Of a stretch of DNA of 54,413 nucleotides, positions 1 to 7,794 are shown piece after piece; positions within the stretch are counted from its first letter, which is position 1; the number at the start of each line of letters is the position of its first letter. Origin of the DNA: Sinorhizobium terangae (GTDB lineage: Bacteria; Pseudomonadota; Alphaproteobacteria; Rhizobiales; Rhizobiaceae); NCBI RefSeq assembly GCF_009601505.1, contig NZ_WITC01000135.1, positions 1-54,413 of the forward strand. Direction: 5' to 3'. Position numbers and translations under genes: made by a program. The notes beneath the pieces are model-generated. The model saw only the letters and a list, made by a program, of their open reading frames with translations, did no database searches and was not told the DNA's origin.

Positions 1-329
1 CGTTGTCTAATCGCATGCTCGGGGTCAAGCGAATTTCGAACACCCTACTTTGTTGCCGTGTTGCGGAGCATGCAGCGCGACATCTTTTCTTGATTGTGGG
101 GAGCTTGCATCCTTTTTTTTGCAAACTCGTCCACTGCCGGGAGCAGGGTTGTCTCCGCGGTCGACACGCGGTCGCCGCATGATGGGTTTTCGCAGGGTGG
201 GTCTTCCTATGTTCAAGGCGCAGTCTCGATCGAGCTACGACGGATACGACGGAATGACCCGACCCACGTCCACAGCAGGGACTCCCAGTGTCTCCTGAGC
301 CACTGAGGCAAGGAGGCCAGCTTTTTCGC
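1..329. other. Left-edge non-coding stretch
   Basis: No convincing gene is visible. Short open frames occur on both strands, but none has a recognisable domain or a good ribosome binding site. The stretch lies downstream of the IS110 transposase stop and must include one end of that element, which cannot be placed without a second copy or an empty site. Confidence 0.4.
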
Positions 330-1361
330 TTATGCGGGATCGCCAGCCAATGCGTTGAACACTTCGCCGGTTTTAAGCATGCTGTGCATGATGACGGCAA
401 GCTTTCGCGCAACGGCAACCGCTGCACGCCTGAAGCCCAAGCGCTCACGCAGCTTCAGCCCCCATGTTTTGAGACTGCATTCGGCGCGGCGACTGGTTCT
501 CGTGAGGAGGACGGTCGCCGCCTCGTAAAGTAATCCCCGCAGCTGACCGTCACCTCGTCGCGAGATATGGCCATCATAGTCGATCTCGCCCGACTGATAG
601 CGCCGCGTCGTCAGCCCGAGCCAGGCGCCGACAGAGCGCGACGTCCGGAAGTTTACAGGATCCTCGATCGCTGCAATGTAGGAGACGGCCGTGACAGCGC
701 CAACACCCGGAATCGTCATCAGAAGCTTTGTAGCCTGGCTCTCCCTCGCCGCTCCGAGCACCTGATGATCAAGATTGGCGGCATGCCTGCGTATGTCGCG
801 CCACGCCTCGAGCAGGGGCAATACAACTAGCTCCAGTCCAGCATTTCCATCCAGCAGTCCCCTCACATTGGCATCAAATACCCGGCCCGCCCCCTTGGGC
901 ACGATGAGACCGAACGTCTTCATCAGGCCGCGTATCTGGTTGCTGAGCTGCTTGGAGATGCTCAAAAGCTGATTGCGCGCCGCCACCAGTGTGCGTGTTA
1001 GCATGCTATCGAAAGCCTTTACTCGAACTGCCTTGTAAAAGCCGGCTTCGGCCAACTGCGCCAAGCCATCCGCATCATTGGCGTCAGTCTTGTTGAGCGT
1101 CTCATTCAGCACCTTTTGCGCGTGCCGAGCTTCTATACAAATCGCGGGAAGCCCTTCGGCTGTCAGCGCATGATAGAACCACGTCGATAATGGGCCGGTC
1201 TCGAATACAACTCGTTTTGCTTGCGGGGCATGCTTGGAAATCATCTGAGCCAGAGCCTTTGGATCAGAAGGACATTTCCCTCGCCAGACCCGTTTCCCAT
1301 CCTGCCGGATTGAGATCGCAGTATCTTTCAACGAAACATCAAGCCCAATATATTGGTCCAT
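330..1361 (-). CDS. IS110 family transposase
   Basis: This is a 343-residue DEDD-type transposase that moves an IS110-family insertion sequence. The N-terminal RuvC-like domain starts MDQYIGLDVSLKD with the first catalytic Asp, followed by the Glu of VFETGP and the paired Asp of DANDADGLA. The C-terminal transposase_20 domain contains IPGVGAVTA and the stretch around GAWLGLT and SRRGDGQLR. I chose the start at 1361 because GGAGGCAACC lies directly upstream on the coding strand; a longer in-frame reading adds 24 residues that do not look like the family. The length is normal, with no stop or frameshift, so the element may be active. Family members recombine through a structured non-coding RNA encoded at one end of the element. 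Confidence 0.93.
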   Translation of the reverse strand: MDQYIGLDVSLKDTAISIRQDGKRVWRGKCPSDPKALAQMISKHAPQAKRVVFETGPLSTWFYHALTAEGLPAICIEARHAQKVLNETLNKTDANDADGLAQLAEAGFYKAVRVKAFDSMLTRTLVAARNQLLSISKQLSNQIRGLMKTFGLIVPKGAGRVFDANVRGLLDGNAGLELVVLPLLEAWRDIRRHAANLDHQVLGAARESQATKLLMTIPGVGAVTAVSYIAAIEDPVNFRTSRSVGAWLGLTTRRYQSGEIDYDGHISRRGDGQLRGLLYEAATVLLTRTSRRAECSLKTWGLKLRERLGFRRAAVAVARKLAVIMHSMLKTGEVFNALAGDPA

Positions 1362-1616
1362 GGTTGCCTCCATTTGATGTTGGGCCCGGTTCCAATCGTG
1401 AGCCCGTATTTCCATCTTACCGGGGGCAACCACCCATGCCAGCTATTGCCGAGAGAAGGGTTACGGGGTGAACCGCCCGCGATTACCCCATGTTCAAGGC
1501 GAGCTCCCAATGGCCGAGGCCCTCTCATCGAGTGCCTTCACGCCCGTCGATGGAGACGTGCAGAAGCGCTCGCCGGCTCCTGGAGAAGGAGACGAGGACG
1601 AGCGCTCTGGCCGCAT
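1362..1616 (-). ncRNA. Candidate IS110 end with bridge-RNA region
   Basis: This non-coding stretch lies immediately upstream of the IS110 transposase. Many IS110 elements encode their bridge RNA at this position. A possible hairpin joins GGTTGCCTCC (1362-1371) with GGGGGCAACC (1422-1431). I cannot define the element end or guide loops from sequence alone. Beyond about 1500 the bases probably belong to the host replicon. Confidence 0.25.
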
Positions 1617-2099
1617 CTATTCCTTAACGATTGCTGTGACAGCTTCGACCACCTGCGACGCCATGGCGAACTCGCGGCCCCGACTCGAAATTCGATGGCG
1701 TTTTGCGATCCAGTCAAAATCGGTGTAGGCGGCGTAGACGGATCCGTCCTTCGCCTGATACACGAGGACCCGAACTGGCCAGTCAAGTCCGGCGAGCGGA
1801 TTGGCGGTAATAAAGGTCGTGCCAAGCGCCGGATTGCCGAACATCACCAGGCGCGACGGACGCACCTCGTTGCCTGCGGCGTTGCCGAGCTTGGCCTGGT
1901 CGATGACGCCGAAGAGGGTGATCCCTTTTTCCTCGACGCTGCGCCTGATGCGGTTCACCGTCTCGCTGACCGAATAGCGGCTCTTGACCGTGACTATGCC
2001 GTCCCTGTCTGCGGCCTCTGTCGTCGAAACTTGAGCCGATGCCGTGATCGTGGTGGCGATCAGGGCGGCCAACCCTACTGCATTGCTGATCTGCATCAT
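1617..2099 (-). CDS. Secreted DUF302 domain protein
   Basis: This is a 160-residue protein with an N-terminal Sec signal peptide (MMQISNAVGLAALIATTITASAQ) and one DUF302 domain over the rest, including the family-like segments VKSRYSVSETVNRI, GITLFGVIDQA, LVMFGNPALGT and PVRVLVYQA. DUF302 proteins are small periplasmic or cytoplasmic proteins of unknown biochemical role. The start at 2099 is preceded by AGAGGAG; the longer reading adds nine residues and weakens the signal peptide. It lies just downstream of the MFS gene on the same strand, separated by 36 bases, so the two are probably co-transcribed. Its function is unknown. Confidence 0.85.
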   Translation of the reverse strand: MMQISNAVGLAALIATTITASAQVSTTEAADRDGIVTVKSRYSVSETVNRIRRSVEEKGITLFGVIDQAKLGNAAGNEVRPSRLVMFGNPALGTTFITANPLAGLDWPVRVLVYQAKDGSVYAAYTDFDWIAKRHRISSRGREFAMASQVVEAVTAIVKE

Positions 2100-2135
2100 T
2101 GTAAAGCTCCTCTCTCTGGCCCCCAACGGGCTCCT

Positions 2136-3395
2136 TCAAGAATGCGGCTGTCTGCTGCGATTTGGTAATGCCGTCTCTTGTCTGTTTCGATAACTGGACC
2201 ACATGGCCCGCAACGGGACGGCAAAAAGCATGGCGAGCACAAGCGTTGCGACGAGCGTCAGGACTGAAATGCTCCATCCGAACCGATCGTAGATCTGCCC
2301 GACCACCAGGCTCCCGAAGAGCCCGCCCGTGTAATAGGAAGCGAGATAGGTGCCGCTTGCTGTTGCCTTCTCACTCTCGGCGATGCGGCCGACCTGACTG
2401 GTTGCAAGCGCCTGCGCGAGAAACGTGCCGACGGCGACCATGGCAAGGCCTACAAGGACCACGGCGAGGCTGTTGCTGAACAGGGCGATGAGCCCGAGAA
2501 CGGCGAGGAAGAGCGTGAGCACAATGCCGGCTCCGTCACCCAAGCGACGCGAAATCAATCCGCCGAGCGGCGTCGTGAACAGCGATGGCAGGAAAACGAA
2601 ATAGACGAGGCCGAGTTGCATCGGCGAAAGCCCGAGCTCGACGAGCTGGAAGTTGACATAGGTGTAAGTCCCTATGAACACGAAGAGGATCAGGAAACCG
2701 ATGGCGAGCACGCTTTGCAGCCGCCGATTGCCGAGCACCAAGCGCCAGCTCCCGTTGCTCCGCATTCGCCGGTCCGGCATCATGTGCGCCGTTCTCTTCA
2801 ATGTGGTCCAGACGAGGGCCGCGCCCGCCAGGTTGAGAAGCGCGAAGGTTTGGAAGTTGATCGACAGTCCGCCGAGATCGGCAACCGCAGCCGAGAGAAT
2901 GCGGCCGAAGAGGTTGCTGGCGACATTGCCGGTGACGTAGGCCGCAAGCGCGCCCGTTGCCCGCTCAGCCGGAGAATGCTCCGCAAGGTAGGCCATGGTG
3001 AGGGTGAAGGCGGTCGCCATGCACAGGCCCTGCGCCACACGCAGGCCAGCGAAGATCGCGATGTCTCGGGTTGTTGAGAGCAACACAGTCGGTACGGCAA
3101 GCAGTGCGAGACTGATCCAGATGCCGTTCCGCCGGTCCAGGTTGCGCCCAAAAATACCGACGGCAAGGCTGGCGGCCGCCATGCCGAAGGTGCTGGCATT
3201 GACTGCGAAGCCCATCGTCGCGCGGCTGACGTCGAACTGCGCCTGCAGGGACGGCAGGATTGCCTGGGTGGCGAAGAGATCGACGAGCGTCAGGAATGCT
3301 ATGAGCGCAATGATGCCGAAGTGCCAGCGGTCGGCTATCGGATTTGCCAGAACGGAGACGGATACCGGCACCGTGGCGCGGTCGGGATTCGCCAT
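2136..3395 (-). CDS. MFS transporter, drug-efflux-like
   Basis: This is a 419-residue major facilitator protein with about twelve hydrophobic segments. The N-terminal half carries DLFATQAILPSLQAQFDVS and GIFGRNLDRRNG, resembling the loop 2-3 region of MFS efflux pumps related to the YnfM/arabinose-efflux group. The start at 3395 follows TCAGGAGGACAGGCG; a longer open frame upstream is out of character for MFS. The gene sits between the periplasmic cupin and the DUF302 gene, all on the minus strand, so the three may form a small operon read from about 3973. The substrate cannot be told from sequence. LysR-linked MFS exporters often expel small organic compounds. Confidence 0.87.
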   Translation of the reverse strand: MANPDRATVPVSVSVLANPIADRWHFGIIALIAFLTLVDLFATQAILPSLQAQFDVSRATMGFAVNASTFGMAAASLAVGIFGRNLDRRNGIWISLALLAVPTVLLSTTRDIAIFAGLRVAQGLCMATAFTLTMAYLAEHSPAERATGALAAYVTGNVASNLFGRILSAAVADLGGLSINFQTFALLNLAGAALVWTTLKRTAHMMPDRRMRSNGSWRLVLGNRRLQSVLAIGFLILFVFIGTYTYVNFQLVELGLSPMQLGLVYFVFLPSLFTTPLGGLISRRLGDGAGIVLTLFLAVLGLIALFSNSLAVVLVGLAMVAVGTFLAQALATSQVGRIAESEKATASGTYLASYYTGGLFGSLVVGQIYDRFGWSISVLTLVATLVLAMLFAVPLRAMWSSYRNRQETALPNRSRQPHS

Positions 3396-3478
3396 CGCCT
3401 GTCCTCCTGAAGCGGGGACGTTTCCGGCCCGATGGCGGGAAACGTCCGGGTTGGGTTGATATTCGGCGTGCCGTGAGA

Positions 3479-3973
3479 TCACATGGTGTCGGCGTCGCTG
3501 GCCATCGGCGGCAGGATATCTGCCGAATAGAGCACGGCCGGCTTCGCGCCGTTGTTCTTCCACCAATGGGCAAGATCGCCGAATTCGGCAGTGACTTCAC
3601 CCGCCTTGTGTTCGATCGGGACTTTGCAACTGCTGCGATATTCCGTGATCGTGCCTTCCACGACCAGAATGTTGGCGGGACGCGCGTCGTGCGAATGCCA
3701 CGGCACGATGCCGCCCGGCTGGACGACCAGCTTGCGCAGCCGCAGCGCATTCCCTTCCCACGCGCTTCCCTTCGAGGAAAGATCGATGGACGCGAGGACT
3801 TCGTCGGTCACGCCTTCAGGCGTCGTGGCGCCGGGCGCCATGGCATTTGCTGCGATCTGGTCCTTGGGGCATTCCCCGGCCATGGCCAATGGCGCCGCGA
3901 GTGTGCTTGCGAAGAGTCCGAGCGCCGCAACGGCGGCCAACGACAGACGGCCTGCGATGGATTTCTGAATCAT
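3479..3973 (-). CDS. Periplasmic cupin-domain protein
   Basis: This is a 164-residue protein with a clear signal peptide (about residues 1-28, cleaved after an Ala-rich stretch ending PLAMAGE) and a single cupin beta-barrel. The motif VPWHSHDARPANILVVEG supplies the usual metal-binding His residues of cupin motif 1, and AGEVTAEFGDLAHWWKN fits motif 2. A conserved Cys pair (ECPKD and SSCKVP) could form a disulfide in the periplasm. The start at 3973 follows CCAAGGAGAACCGGAC. The gene lies between the LysR regulator and the MFS gene, suggesting all serve one exported or sensed compound. No enzymatic activity can be assigned. Confidence 0.82.
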   Translation of the reverse strand: MIQKSIAGRLSLAAVAALGLFASTLAAPLAMAGECPKDQIAANAMAPGATTPEGVTDEVLASIDLSSKGSAWEGNALRLRKLVVQPGGIVPWHSHDARPANILVVEGTITEYRSSCKVPIEHKAGEVTAEFGDLAHWWKNNGAKPAVLYSADILPPMASDADTM

Positions 3974-4085
3974 GTCCGGTTCTCCTTGGTCGGTCCGGCC
4001 GGAGATATTCCGGCGGCACAAGGAGATTGCGGGACATTCGGCCGACAAAGAAATGCCGCCTGCTTTTGAATTCCATAGCTCAGAG

Positions 4086-5021
4086 CTATTGCGGGAGGGC
4101 TGAGGCGTCGGCGGCTGATCGGCGCATGTCAATGCCGGAATGCGGTGCCGCCCAGCCATAGGATTTGACTGCCCCGACGAAGGTGGCGACGGCCGGCGAG
4201 AACCGCCGGCCTGCGACAGTCACGAGGCAAACCTCCCGCGTGACCTCCGGCTCGACCACGGGCCGCACCTGCAAGCCTGGAATGACGGCACTGTATTCGG
4301 GAATGAAGCAGATGCCGAGCCCGCCGGCCACCATGTTTTGTATCCAGTCCTCCCGCTCGCTGGAGTAGGAGATCTGGGTCCTCACGCCAGAGGACTCGCA
4401 CAACTCCGTGAGATAATCCCAGTATTCGCAGTTCACGCGCCTGAGATAGATCTCGCCATCGATGGCGGTAATGGGAATCGCATCGTATTGACAGAGACGG
4501 TGACCCGGAGGAAAGGCGAGCATGAACCTTTCACGAAACAGCGCGGTCACGTCGAAGCGTTCGGGGAACCGCTCGCTGCTCGCCATGATGGCCACATCTA
4601 TCTCTCCTTCCCCAAGCAGTTCTGAAAGCTTGGACGGCACACCTTCGACGAGCTGAAGCTGAACGCCGCGGTGGCGCATGTTGAAGTCGGTCAGGAGGCC
4701 GGTAAACCGACGCGGTCCGATCGTGCACATGATGCCGACCTTCACATGCGCATCTTCCAGACAGAGAAAGCGTGACGCTTCCTGCCTGACGCCCGAGAGC
4801 TCGTCGAGAATCGACTGGAACCGCGGTCTCAGCAGGTTTCCGAGATCCGTGATGTGGGTCAGGTTCCGTTCCCGCCGAAACAGGAGCCCGCCGACTTCAT
4901 CTTCGAGTTGCTGGACGGCACGGCTCAATGCCGGCTGGGTCACGTTGCATTTTTCGGCGGCACGCGTGAAATTTCGCGTCTCGCAAACGGCCAAGAAATA
5001 CCGAACGTGGTGAATGTCCAT
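4086..5021 (-). CDS. LysR family transcriptional regulator
   Basis: This is a 311-residue LysR-type regulator. The N-terminal winged helix-turn-helix is MDIHHVRYFLAVCETRNFTRAAEKCNVTQPALSRAVQQLE-like, followed by a periplasmic-binding-fold effector domain from about residue 90 to 295. The start at 5021 is the canonical MDIHHVRYF start; the open frame upstream has no family similarity. It faces the bdhA/patatin pair across a 175-base divergent region, and it precedes the cupin/MFS genes on its own strand with a 112-base gap. Either neighbour set could be its target. LysR proteins typically bind T-N11-A sites in the divergent region. Confidence 0.9.
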   Translation of the reverse strand: MDIHHVRYFLAVCETRNFTRAAEKCNVTQPALSRAVQQLEDEVGGLLFRRERNLTHITDLGNLLRPRFQSILDELSGVRQEASRFLCLEDAHVKVGIMCTIGPRRFTGLLTDFNMRHRGVQLQLVEGVPSKLSELLGEGEIDVAIMASSERFPERFDVTALFRERFMLAFPPGHRLCQYDAIPITAIDGEIYLRRVNCEYWDYLTELCESSGVRTQISYSSEREDWIQNMVAGGLGICFIPEYSAVIPGLQVRPVVEPEVTREVCLVTVAGRRFSPAVATFVGAVKSYGWAAPHSGIDMRRSAADASALPQ

Positions 5022-5120
5022 ACCCGCCCCCGCAAGGTTTTCATGTCCAGGCGGCGACTCTCCAATGCAGATGCCGCTTTCACCAATGCAATTCACCTAT
5101 CGAATTCATAGCACAGTGGC

Positions 5121-5134
5121 ATTTCAGTTGAAAT
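5121..5134. promoter_or_regulatory. Candidate LysR operator
   Basis: ATTTCAGTTGAAAT is a perfect 6+2+6 inverted repeat with the T-N11-A form bound by LysR regulators. It lies in the divergent region between the LysR gene and the dehydrogenase gene. This is pattern evidence only. Confidence 0.35.
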
Positions 5135-5196
5135 GAATACAGCGCCATTCTCGCTCCGGAAGAGGCCCTTCGGCCCAAACATGAGGAGACGCGGAC

Positions 5197-6027
5197 ATGT
5201 TCAAAAGTACCGACGCTGAAATCGAGGCGATCTTCGGGCGCAGGGCGCTCGAGGGGCGCAGCGCCATCGTCACCGGTTCCACCAGCGGCATTGGTCTCGG
5301 CGTCGCCCAGGCGCTTGCCAAAGCGGGCGCGGCGGTGATGCTCAACGGCTTTGGCGATCCGGCCGAAATCGAACGGCAACGGGCCGAGATGGCGCAGGAA
5401 AACGACGTCGACGTCGCCTATGATAGCGCCGACATGTCGAGTCCGGAGGCGATCCGGATGATGGTCGAGCGCGCCGGCGCCCGCTTCGGGCAGGTCGACA
5501 TCGTCGTCAACAATGCCGGCATACAGCATGTTGCCCCGATCTCCGAGTTCCCGACGGCGAAATGGGACGCGATCCTTGGGATCAATCTTTCTGCTGCGTT
5601 TCACCTCGTTCAGGCGACCTACGGGCCGATGCGCGCTCGCGGTTACGGACGCGTCATCAATGTCGCCTCGGCTCATGGTCTCGTCGCCTCGCCCTACAAG
5701 TCGGCTTACGTGGCCGCCAAGCATGGTCTCGTCGGGCTCACCAAGGTGGTGGCCCTCGAAGGCGCGGAATTCGGCATCACGGCCAATGCGATCTGCCCGG
5801 GCTATGTCTGGACGCCGCTCGTCGAACAGCAGATCGACGATCAGGCAAAATCGCACGGCATCGCGCGCGATGCGGTGATCCGCGATGTGTTCCTGAAGAA
5901 CCAGCCGACCAAGCGGTTTGCTACGGTCGAAGAGATGGGGGCGCTCAGCGTCTTCCTGTGTAGCAACGCTGCCGCCTCCATCACCGGCACGGCGATCCCC
6001 GTCGACGGTGGATGGACGGCCCATTGA
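5197..6027 (+). CDS. bdhA: 3-hydroxybutyrate dehydrogenase (SDR)
   Basis: This is a 276-residue short-chain dehydrogenase of the D-beta-hydroxybutyrate dehydrogenase type, which interconverts 3-hydroxybutyrate and acetoacetate with NAD in the cytoplasm. The cofactor motif TGSTSGIGLGVA is at residues 26-37, NNAG at 105-108, and the catalytic Ser158, Tyr171 and Lys175 in NVASAHG and SAYVAAKHG. FLKNQPTKRFATVEEMGAL and AITGTAIPVDGGWTAH match the family C-terminus. The N-terminus is about 15 residues longer than usual. The start at 5197 has GAGGAGACGCGGAC upstream. It is followed 26 bases later by a patatin gene, a pairing seen in other proteobacteria near polyhydroxybutyrate metabolism. Substrate assignment rests on family resemblance. 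Confidence 0.82.
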   Translation: MFKSTDAEIEAIFGRRALEGRSAIVTGSTSGIGLGVAQALAKAGAAVMLNGFGDPAEIERQRAEMAQENDVDVAYDSADMSSPEAIRMMVERAGARFGQVDIVVNNAGIQHVAPISEFPTAKWDAILGINLSAAFHLVQATYGPMRARGYGRVINVASAHGLVASPYKSAYVAAKHGLVGLTKVVALEGAEFGITANAICPGYVWTPLVEQQIDDQAKSHGIARDAVIRDVFLKNQPTKRFATVEEMGALSVFLCSNAAASITGTAIPVDGGWTAH

Positions 6028-6053
6028 TTGTCGCAGCGAAGAGGAGCAGAGCC

Positions 6054-7139
6054 ATGAACGAGCACACGAAAGTGGACCTGCCGGCGCCCGCCGATCAGGA
6101 AAGACCTATCATGGCCGATGTGCGTACGGCACGAACGATAAACCTGGCGCTTCAGGGCGGCGGTGCGCACGGCGCCTTTACCTGGGGTGTGCTCGACCGG
6201 CTGCTAGACGAGCCGCACCTCTCCTTCGAAGGCATTGTCGCCACCAGTGCCGGCGCGATGAACGCCGCCGTCTTGGCCTATGGGCTTGCGGAAGGCGGGC
6301 GCAGCGGCGCGCAGAAGGCGCTCGCCAATTTCTGGCGCCGCATCAGCCACGCGGCAGCCTTCAGCCCGCTGCAGCCGAGCTTGCTGGACCGCGTAACCGG
6401 ATCGAAGTCATTGGAGTTTTCGCCGGCCTTTGTCATTTTCGATATGGTGACGCGGCTGCTCTCGCCCTATCAGTTCAATCCGCTGAACTATAATCCGTTG
6501 CGCCAGGTCCTCGAGCAATCGATCGACCTTGACGCGATCCGCATGTCCCGTTGTCCGGTGAAGCTCAACATCTGCGCGACAAACGTGCGCTCCGGCAAGG
6601 TCAAGGTGTTTTCCAATGACGAGATCACGATCGACGCCGTGATGGCTTCGGCTTGTCTGCCGTTCCTGTTTCAAGCCGTCGAGATCGACGGAGAAGCCTA
6701 TTGGGACGGAGGCTACATGGGAAACCCCGCCATTTTCCCGCTGATCTACGGCTGCGATACTCCTGATGTGCTGGTGGTGCATATCAATCCGCTGGAGCGA
6801 ACGGAGTTGCCGCGGACCGCCGCCGAAATCCTGAACAGGATCAACGAAATCAGCTTCAATTCGTCGCTGCTCAGGGAGATGCGTGCAATCGCCTTTGTAA
6901 CGCAGTTGATCGATTCCAACGCGGGTAATTCCCTCGGGCTCAAGCGCATCTTCGTGCACGGCATTTCCGACGATGAGACGATGAGAAACCTCAGCGTATC
7001 GAGCAAGCTTAATGCCGAGTGGGGAGCCCTCGTAGACCTCCGTGATCGCGGCCGACAATGCGCGGAGGACTGGCTGATGGCGAACTACGATGCAATAGGG
7101 AAGCGCTCGAGCGTCGATATCAGTACGCGTTATCTCTAG
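6054..7139 (+). CDS. Patatin-like phospholipase
   Basis: This is a 361-residue patatin-fold serine hydrolase. The oxyanion-hole motif LQGGGAHGAF is at residues 33-42, the nucleophile elbow is ATSAG with Ser65 (first position Ala instead of Gly), and the catalytic Asp is in WDGGYMGNP near residue 219. The family uses a Ser-Asp dyad to cleave acyl esters. The start at 6054 follows AGAGGAGCAGAGCC; an earlier in-frame ATG overlaps the preceding gene and lacks a ribosome binding site. Coupling to a 3-hydroxybutyrate dehydrogenase suggests polyhydroxybutyrate or lipid turnover rather than virulence, but this is inference. No signal peptide or membrane anchor is seen. Confidence 0.86.
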   Translation: MNEHTKVDLPAPADQERPIMADVRTARTINLALQGGGAHGAFTWGVLDRLLDEPHLSFEGIVATSAGAMNAAVLAYGLAEGGRSGAQKALANFWRRISHAAAFSPLQPSLLDRVTGSKSLEFSPAFVIFDMVTRLLSPYQFNPLNYNPLRQVLEQSIDLDAIRMSRCPVKLNICATNVRSGKVKVFSNDEITIDAVMASACLPFLFQAVEIDGEAYWDGGYMGNPAIFPLIYGCDTPDVLVVHINPLERTELPRTAAEILNRINEISFNSSLLREMRAIAFVTQLIDSNAGNSLGLKRIFVHGISDDETMRNLSVSSKLNAEWGALVDLRDRGRQCAEDWLMANYDAIGKRSSVDISTRYL

Positions 7140-7180
7140 AGCGGTCTGAAGCGATTTCCGCCCGCATCCGCTCTAGAATC

Positions 7181-7228
7181 GATCACGTTTATGATTTTGG
7201 GTCGATTCGACCCAAAATCATCGTGATC
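7181..7228. repeat. Intergenic palindrome, RIME-like
   Basis: A long near-perfect inverted repeat: GATCACG and TATGATTTTGGGTCGA face TCGACCCAAAATCAT and CGTGATC, with only a short central TT and two extra bases. It follows the patatin stop. It resembles the palindromic intergenic mosaic elements scattered in rhizobial genomes. It may fold as an mRNA 3-prime hairpin. Confidence 0.6.
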
Positions 7229-7317
7229 TAGGGCGTTCGACGCCCGAACCAATCCCAGCGCGTCGCCACGGAGTGCGCGCAAGCTCTCTTTGCCATCTCC
7301 CTCCCGATGGCAGTCTT

Positions 7318-7342
7318 GCCCCCCAACCGGGGGGCTTTTTTT
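7318..7342 (+). terminator. Rho-independent terminator
   Basis: GCCCCCC, loop AACC, GGGGGGC, then seven T residues form a textbook intrinsic terminator on the + strand. It separates the dehydrogenase/patatin unit from the bufferin operon that starts at 7490. Confidence 0.8.
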
Positions 7343-7489
7343 CGTCTCGGGTGCGTCCATCGCCGACGGATAGTTCGGCCTATCGAAACCATGCCTGAAC
7401 AGCATTTCAAACAGCTCGAGCGGTCTGCGAAGCTTCTCAGCATCAGGCCGATGTGCGGTCTGAACAACGTCAGATCCAGGAGATGTTCA

Positions 7490-7759
7490 ATGATCTACAC
7501 GCGTACGCTCATCAGTTCCGCGCTTGCGGCGATCGCCTCCGTCTCGGCTTCCACGGCCTCGGCAGGACCGGCCGCCCAGCCCGACTACTCGTTCGAGAAG
7601 TGCTACGGCATCGTCAAGGCGGGGCAGAACGACTGCCAGACGGCAACCCATTCCTGCGCGGGGACCTCGACGATGGACGACCAGGCCGATGCCTGGATCT
7701 ATGTGCCTGCCGGCACCTGCGGAAAGATCGCCGGCGGCAGCGACGCCCCGAAGGCCTGA
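7490..7759 (+). CDS. bufA: Bufferin-type RiPP precursor (DUF2282)
   Basis: This is an 89-residue exported peptide of the DUF2282 family, recognised as precursors of bufferins, ribosomal peptides whose Cys residues are modified to metal-binding thiooxazoles. A Sec signal peptide covers about residues 1-25 (ending SASTASAG). The mature part holds exactly four Cys, in EKCYG, QNDCQT, HSCAGTS and GTCGKIAGG, the family pattern. The start at 7490 has AGGAG eight bases upstream. The next genes encode the DUF692 maturase, its DUF2063 partner and DoxX, the standard companions. By analogy with characterised members the product binds copper in the periplasm; here this is inferred, since no modification can be read from DNA. 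Confidence 0.86.
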   Translation: MIYTRTLISSALAAIASVSASTASAGPAAQPDYSFEKCYGIVKAGQNDCQTATHSCAGTSTMDDQADAWIYVPAGTCGKIAGGSDAPKA

Positions 7760-7794
7760 CGGCCCGCGACAGCAAGCAAAAAGGGAGTAGACCG

